A stretch of DNA of 10,649 nt from JAQSWP01 sp050185515 (GTDB taxonomy: Bacteria; Pseudomonadota; Alphaproteobacteria; Reyranellales; JAQSWP01). A model generated the notes under the pieces. The model saw nothing but the letters and a program-made list of their open reading frames with translations. It was not told where the DNA came from and made no database searches. Each line of letters begins with the position of its first letter. The stretch's first letter is position 1. The stretch lies in the NCBI GenBank assembly GCA_050185515.1, contig JBFWZG010000129.1, positions 1-10,649 of the forward strand, in the 5' to 3' direction. The position numbers were made by a program, and so were the translations under genes. This document shows positions 6,865 through 10,649 of the stretch, piece after piece.

Positions 6865-7169
6865 TCGAGTTCGCCGCCGTTCTCGGCCTCGGCCTGGTCC
6901 TCTACGCCATGAAGGCGCTGCCCTTTGTGTTCGGCAAGGTGCCGCAAAGCCAGCTGGGCAATCAGGTCCTGGATTTGCTGCCGGTCGGGTTGCTGACGGC
7001 CCTGCTGCTGCCGCCGGCGCTGATCGGCGCAATGCAGGATCCCGCCATCGAAGCGCTGCTCGCCATCGGCGCGGTCGTCGTCGCGCTCGGTGTAAGCGCG
7101 GTGACGGGCCAGGCCGCGCTGTCGATCGCCGCCGGCCTGGTTATCCTGGCCATCGCGGAGACGATCTGA
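6861..7169 (+). CDS. azlD: AzlD-family small membrane subunit of the amino acid exporter
   Basis: 102 residues with four hydrophobic segments (about 3-20, 36-57, 66-81, 86-101), the size and layout of AzlD. The conserved start LGLGLVLYAMKALPFVFG (8-25) and LLPVGLLTALLLPPALI (39-55) match the family. It is the partner of AzlC in the inner-membrane exporter. The ATG at 6861 overlaps the azlC stop as ATGA, so the two are translationally coupled. Its TGA stop is directly followed by the stop codon of the convergent ecm gene with no spacer. Confidence 0.9.
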   Translation: MIEFAAVLGLGLVLYAMKALPFVFGKVPQSQLGNQVLDLLPVGLLTALLLPPALIGAMQDPAIEALLAIGAVVVALGVSAVTGQAALSIAAGLVILAIAETI

Positions 7170-9161
7170 TCAGGCCGCTTCCTTGGTCGAGCCGTCGACC
7201 ACCTGCACGATGTCGCGCATGATGGCGGTTATGTCGTAGTCCTTGGGCGTGTAGACCCGCGCCACCCCCGCCTTGAGCAGCGTCTCGGCATCGGCCGGCG
7301 GAATGATGCCGCCGACCACGACGGGCACGTCGGTGATGCCGGCTTTGCGCATGCCGTCCAGCACTTCGCTGACCAGCGCGACGTGGCTGCCGGACAGGAT
7401 CGACAGGCCGACTACATGCACGCCTTCCTCGAGTGCCGCGTTGACGATCTGCGCCGGGGTCAGGCGGATGCCTTCGTAGACCACTTCCATTCCTGCGTCG
7501 CGGGCGCGGACGGCGATCTGCTCGGCGCCGTTGGAATGCCCGTCGAGGCCGGGCTTGCCGACCAGAATCTTGAGACGACGGCCCAGGCGGCGCGACACGC
7601 GCTCGACCTCGCCGCGCACCGGCGCCAGCGAATCGCCGCCGAGCCCCGAGGCGCGCGCCACGCCGGTCGGTGCCCGGTATTCGCCGAAAATCTCGCGCAG
7701 CGCGGCGCCCCATTCGCCGGTAGTGACGCCGGCATGGGCGCAGGCGATCGACGGTTCCATGACGTTGCGGCCTTCCTTCGCCGCCGCCTTGAGCCGCTCC
7801 AGCGCCGCCGCGGCCGCCTTGCCGTCGCGCGCCGCGCGCCAGGCCTTGAGGGCCTCGATCTGGCCGCGCTCGTCCTCGGCATCGACCGTCATGATGGCGT
7901 CGGTCCCGGTCGACAGCGGCGACGGCGCGCCCTCGGTGAACCTGTTGACGCCGACGACGATCTGCTCGCCGCTTTCGATCGCCGCGATCCGGAGCAGGTT
8001 GGACTCGACAAGCTTCTGCTTCATGTAGCTCGAGTCCACCGCCGCCACCGCGCCGCCCAGCGCCTCGATGCGCTCCAGTTCGCCGCGCGCGGCCTGTTTA
8101 AGCTCCGCCACCTTGGCGGCGATCTCGGTCGAGCCGTCGAATATGTCGCCGAAATCGAGCAGATCGGTTTCGTGCGCCACGATCTGCTGCAGGCGCAGCG
8201 ACCATTGCTGGTCCCAGGGGCGCGGCAGGCCCAGCGCCTCGTTCCATGCCGGCAGCTGTACGGAGCGGGCGCGCGCCTTCTTCGACAGCACCACGGCCAG
8301 CATCTCAAGCAGGATGCGATAGACGTTGTTCTCCGGCTGCTGCTCGGTCAGGCCGAGCGAATTGACCTGCACGCCATAGCGGAACAGCAGGGCGCGCGGA
8401 TCGGTGACGCCGTAGCGGTCGCGGCCGATCTCCTCCCACAGTTCGGTGAATGCGCGCATCTTGCACATCTCGGTGATGAACTTGATGCCGGCATTGACGA
8501 AGAAGGAGATGCGCGAAAACACCTTGGAGAAATCCGCGTCGGGCACCTGGCCCGTGGCCTTGACGGCATCGAGGATTGCGATGGCGTTGGCCAGCGAGAA
8601 GGCCAGCTCCTGCACCGGCGTCGCGCCGGCTTCCTGCAGGTGGTAGGAGCAGACGTTCATCGGGTTCCACTTGGGAACCTCGCGATAGGTGAAAGCGATG
8701 ACGTCGGCGGTCAGCCTGAGCGACGGCTGCGGCGGGAAGATATAGGTGCCGCGCGAGAGATATTCCTTGATGACGTCGTTCTGCGTCGTGCCCTGCAGAG
8801 CCTTGCGGTCGACGCTCTGCTTCTCGGCGCAGGCGATATAGAGCGACAGCAGCCAGGCGGCCGGCGCGTTGATCGTCATCGAGGTGTTCATGCGGTCGAG
8901 CGGGATGCCGTCGAACAGCGTCTGCATGTCGCCGAGATGGCCTACCGGTACCCCGACCTTGCCGACTTCGCCCCGCGCCAGGACATGATCGCTGTCGTAG
9001 CCCGTCTGGGTCGGCAAATCGAACGCGACTGACAGCCCCGTTTGTCCGCGCGCAAGATTGGTGCGGTAGAGCTCGTTCGACTTCTTGGCCGTGGAGTGCC
9101 CGGCATAGGTGCGGATCAGCCACGGCTTGTCGCGATTCTCAGTCGTTGGTTTTACGCTCAT
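7170..9161 (-). CDS. ecm: Ethylmalonyl-CoA mutase (MeaA), coenzyme B12-dependent
   Basis: 663 residues. Converts (2R)-ethylmalonyl-CoA to (2S)-methylsuccinyl-CoA in the ethylmalonyl-CoA pathway for acetyl-CoA assimilation (synonym meaA). The catalytic mutase barrel (about 12-525) carries RTYAGHSTA (17-25), SVAFDLPTQTGYDSDH (44-59) and GTTQNDVIKEY (124-134). A C-terminal B12-binding domain (about 530-655) has GLDGHSNG with the cobalt-ligand His542 (DxHxxG), then GLSILSGSH and VVVGG. Against methylmalonyl-CoA mutase it lacks the N-terminal extension with the TYPTMY-type segment and has LPTQTGYD where that enzyme has LATHRGYD; both favour Ecm. The fused B12 domain argues against the isobutyryl-CoA mutase large subunit. 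The ATG at 9161 is supported by AGGGA 6 bases upstream; an in-frame extension to 9353 covers the promoter region and is rejected. No other pathway gene is in view. Confidence 0.96.
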   Translation of the reverse strand: MSVKPTTENRDKPWLIRTYAGHSTAKKSNELYRTNLARGQTGLSVAFDLPTQTGYDSDHVLARGEVGKVGVPVGHLGDMQTLFDGIPLDRMNTSMTINAPAAWLLSLYIACAEKQSVDRKALQGTTQNDVIKEYLSRGTYIFPPQPSLRLTADVIAFTYREVPKWNPMNVCSYHLQEAGATPVQELAFSLANAIAILDAVKATGQVPDADFSKVFSRISFFVNAGIKFITEMCKMRAFTELWEEIGRDRYGVTDPRALLFRYGVQVNSLGLTEQQPENNVYRILLEMLAVVLSKKARARSVQLPAWNEALGLPRPWDQQWSLRLQQIVAHETDLLDFGDIFDGSTEIAAKVAELKQAARGELERIEALGGAVAAVDSSYMKQKLVESNLLRIAAIESGEQIVVGVNRFTEGAPSPLSTGTDAIMTVDAEDERGQIEALKAWRAARDGKAAAAALERLKAAAKEGRNVMEPSIACAHAGVTTGEWGAALREIFGEYRAPTGVARASGLGGDSLAPVRGEVERVSRRLGRRLKILVGKPGLDGHSNGAEQIAVRARDAGMEVVYEGIRLTPAQIVNAALEEGVHVVGLSILSGSHVALVSEVLDGMRKAGITDVPVVVGGIIPPADAETLLKAGVARVYTPKDYDITAIMRDIVQVVDGSTKEAA

Positions 9162-9204
9162 TTCGCTTCCCTGCAGGACCGAGTTTTCGTTCGAGGTCGG
9201 CTCA

Positions 9205-9232
9205 TTTATGGGCGATTTCTGCTGCAGCGCAA
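9205..9232 (-). promoter_or_regulatory. Candidate ecm promoter
   Basis: On the minus strand, TTGCGC (9232-9227) and CATAAA (9210-9205) are separated by 16 bases, each matching 4 of 6 consensus bases. Transcription would start near 9198, giving a leader of about 37 bases that includes the AGGGA ribosome binding site. The surrounding sequence is noticeably richer in A and T than the coding regions. Confidence 0.35.
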
Positions 9233-9234
9233 CA
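9220..9234. promoter_or_regulatory. TGC/GCA dyad overlapping the ecm -35 box, PhaR-operator-like
   Basis: TGCTGCAGCGCAACA (the other strand reads TGTTGCGCTGCAGCA) is a 15-base dyad of form TGnTGCnnnGCAnCA, with 5 of 7 pairs exact and the other two differing only by transition. It contains the perfect 8-base palindrome GCTGCAGC (9221-9228). From memory, PhaR regulators of polyhydroxyalkanoate metabolism bind TGC...GCA dyads of this kind. The site covers the candidate -35 box, a repressor-like position. Confidence 0.35.
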
Positions 9235-9290
9235 ATAACTTGTCCTGCCCCAACGGTGCACGGTGGCAAGCAACATAAGTACGTAGCCGA

Positions 9291-9319
9291 TGGCAACCTG
9301 GCGCGAGTTTCGCTAGCCT
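9291..9319 (+). promoter_or_regulatory. Weak candidate promoter for the DUF898 gene
   Basis: TGGCAA (9291-9296) and TAGCCT (9314-9319, within GCTAGCCT) are 17 bases apart, with an expected start near 9326 and a leader of about 25 bases. Both boxes are poor matches. The gap 9162-9351 otherwise holds only the ecm control elements and the DUF898 ribosome binding site GGGGGA (9342-9347). Confidence 0.22.
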
Positions 9320-9351
9320 GCCCCGGTTTTGCGGCGCATGCGGGGGAATTC

Positions 9352-10479
9352 ATGCAGTCGATGCAGGGGGCCGGCGGCAGCGCCGGGGCGGAGCGTTTCG
9401 TCTATGACGGTCGCCTCGGCGAACTCTACGTCATTTTCATCAAGAACGTTCTGCTGACCATCGTCACGCTCGGCATCTACCGTTTCTGGGCCAAGACGAG
9501 GGTGCGGCGCTATCTGTGGTCGCACACGTCTTTGTTCGGCGATCGTTTCGAATACACGGGCACCGGCAAGGAGCTTTTCCTGGGCTTCCTGATCGCCCTG
9601 GGCCTGTTCATTCTCCTCGGCGCGATCTTCGCCGCCGTGACGATCGTTCTCGGGGAAACCGCCGGGCAAGTGATGCTGGCCGGTTTCTACATGCTGCTGT
9701 TCTTTCTGTTCTTCGTGGCGCGCTTCACCGCGCTGCGCTATCGGCTGTCGCGCACGCGCTGGCGCGGCATCCGCGGCGGCCTGGCCGGCTCGCCGTGGCG
9801 GTTCGCCGGCATCTCGATCGGCTGGAACATCGTCAACCTGCTGACGGCGGGTCTGCTCGGTCCAGTCGTCACGATCCGCACGCTGGGGTATCGCATTCGC
9901 AACGCCTTCTTCGGCACCGCTCGCACCAGCTTCTCGGGCCAGGCCAAGGATTTCTACGGTCGCTTTCTCGTCTACTACTTCTCGAGTGCCGCCATCGCCA
10001 TCGTCGGCCTGGCGATCGCGGTCGGCATTGCCTATGCGATCGGCTTGGGCGCGGAGATTGCAGCGCTGTTCGCCGATCGCGCTCCGGGCGAGGAGCCGCC
10101 GCCGCGCGCGATCGCAATCATGATTCTCGGCATCTACGCGGTCGCCTTCTTCGTCGGCCTGCTGATGCTGCCGGTGGTCTGCTGGTACTATTCGTTCCTG
10201 TACAACTACCTGCTGCGCAGCACCGACATCGCCGGCATCCGGTTCGGCGGCACGGTCACAACGTGGGGCATGTTCGGCTATCTCATCGTCAACCTGGTAA
10301 TCATGGTGGTGACGCTCGGGCTGGGCTTTCCCTGGGTGATGCATCGGGTGATGACCTTCATCTCGGCCAATGTCATGGTCGAAGGCGACATAGATCCCGA
10401 GACCGTGCGCCAGAGCCAGATGAGCGCCCCCCGCACCGGCGAGGGCCTGCTCGCTATGCTCGATACCGGCGTAATCTGA
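9352..10479 (+). CDS. DUF898 (YjgN-like) polytopic membrane protein
   Basis: 375 residues; an inner-membrane protein of the DUF898/YjgN family, whose role is unknown. Hydrophobic segments are visible at about 23-43, 76-100, 107-126, 152-180, 204-236, 254-276 and 306-330. The family motif TLGIYRFWAKTRVRRYLW (39-56) opens the protein and related segments recur twice further on. A hydrophilic linker (240-252, acidic and Pro-rich) separates two halves, and a polar tail (342-375) probably lies in the cytoplasm. The ATG at 9352 has GGGGGA four bases before it; an in-frame ATG at 9361 is possible. An in-frame extension to 9109 would run through ecm and its promoter, so it is rejected. The M48 peptidase gene starts 8 bases after the stop codon, a pairing common for this family. 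Confidence 0.9.
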   Translation: MQSMQGAGGSAGAERFVYDGRLGELYVIFIKNVLLTIVTLGIYRFWAKTRVRRYLWSHTSLFGDRFEYTGTGKELFLGFLIALGLFILLGAIFAAVTIVLGETAGQVMLAGFYMLLFFLFFVARFTALRYRLSRTRWRGIRGGLAGSPWRFAGISIGWNIVNLLTAGLLGPVVTIRTLGYRIRNAFFGTARTSFSGQAKDFYGRFLVYYFSSAAIAIVGLAIAVGIAYAIGLGAEIAALFADRAPGEEPPPRAIAIMILGIYAVAFFVGLLMLPVVCWYYSFLYNYLLRSTDIAGIRFGGTVTTWGMFGYLIVNLVIMVVTLGLGFPWVMHRVMTFISANVMVEGDIDPETVRQSQMSAPRTGEGLLAMLDTGVI

Positions 10480-10487
10480 CGCGAGCG

Positions 10488-10649
10488 ATGGAGAGGGCAC
10501 AGGCGCGATATTTCGACGGGGTGACGCCACTGCCGCGGGCGGTGTCGCTGTCGCTTTCCGGCCCGATGCTCGCCATCGTCGATGCGTCGGGCACGGAACT
10601 CGTGCGCTGGCCGCTCGCAGAGCTGCGGGTGCCGGCCCAGGACGACAGT
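10488..10649 (+). CDS. M48-family metallopeptidase, N-terminal fragment
   Basis: 54 codons are visible and open to the right edge. The sequence (ARYFDG at 7-12, then V.L.L...ML.I.D..G.EL..WPL.ELR at about 19-48) matches the small N-terminal domain that precedes the membrane and HExxH peptidase part in M48-type proteins encoded next to DUF898 genes. The zinc site lies outside the window, so the peptidase call rests on this N-terminal domain and on the neighbour. It starts 8 bases after the DUF898 stop codon with only a weak GCGAG upstream, so it is probably co-transcribed and re-initiated. Confidence 0.7.
   Translation, partial: MERAQARYFDGVTPLPRAVSLSLSGPMLAIVDASGTELVRWPLAELRVPAQDDS

Noticed and set aside
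7383..9032. Plus-strand open frame (549 codons) opposite ecm
   Set aside because: Lies wholly antisense to a well-conserved mutase, with low-complexity His/Arg/Ala/Gly content and no motif.
9109..9351. In-frame N-terminal extension of the DUF898 protein to 9109
   Set aside because: It overlaps the start of ecm on the other strand and both promoters, and adds no signal peptide or family sequence. GGGGGA supports the start at 9352.
9313..10530. Minus-strand open frame (405 codons) opposite the DUF898 gene
   Set aside because: Composition is typical of an antisense shadow (Arg, Asp, Gln, Ala), whereas the plus strand encodes a clear membrane protein.

Overview
The window comes from a high-GC bacterial chromosome. 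The gene content (ethylmalonyl-CoA mutase, a TTC38/StaR-like TPR protein beside amidases, a plant-NUDT20-like Nudix hydrolase, a DUF898 + M48 pair) suggests an alphaproteobacterium, plausibly of the Rhodospirillales/Reyranella type. That placement is inferred from gene content and codon use, not proven. Genes are packed tightly: there is no stretch above 300 bases without a gene, and the longest gap is 190 bases (9162-9351). I see no rRNA, tRNA, CRISPR array, insertion sequence or phage gene, and no compositional break.

Left block, minus strand (1-5162), read right to left: a DUF4743-type Nudix hydrolase (5162-4296); a 132-base gap; then an overlapping three-gene operon. The operon holds a TTC38/StaR-like TPR protein (4163-2730), an amidase-signature hydrolase (2754-1318) and a paralogous amidase (1318-1) that runs off the left edge. 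Both amidases keep the Lys-cisSer-Ser triad.

Middle block, plus strand (5209-7169): two different PaaI-like hotdog thioesterases that overlap by 11 bases, a hairpin, then an azlC-azlD pair (branched-chain amino acid exporter type) joined by an ATGA overlap. This block diverges from the Nudix gene across only 46 bases, and both start codons sit exactly 6 bases after a TAnnnT box.

Right part: a full-length ethylmalonyl-CoA mutase (ecm/meaA, 9161-7170, minus strand) whose stop codon abuts the azlD stop codon with no bases between. It diverges from a plus-strand pair: a DUF898 (YjgN-like) membrane protein (9352-10479) and the start of an M48-family metallopeptidase (from 10488, cut by the right edge). 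The ecm upstream region holds a candidate promoter overlapped by a TGC/GCA dyad resembling PhaR-type operators.

Overall the region is mostly ordinary metabolic and membrane-associated genes. I found no convincing new system. The points most worth following are the possible PhaR-like control of ecm, the TPR-amidase-amidase operon, the hotdog pair with different active-site loops, and the apparently leaderless divergent pair.
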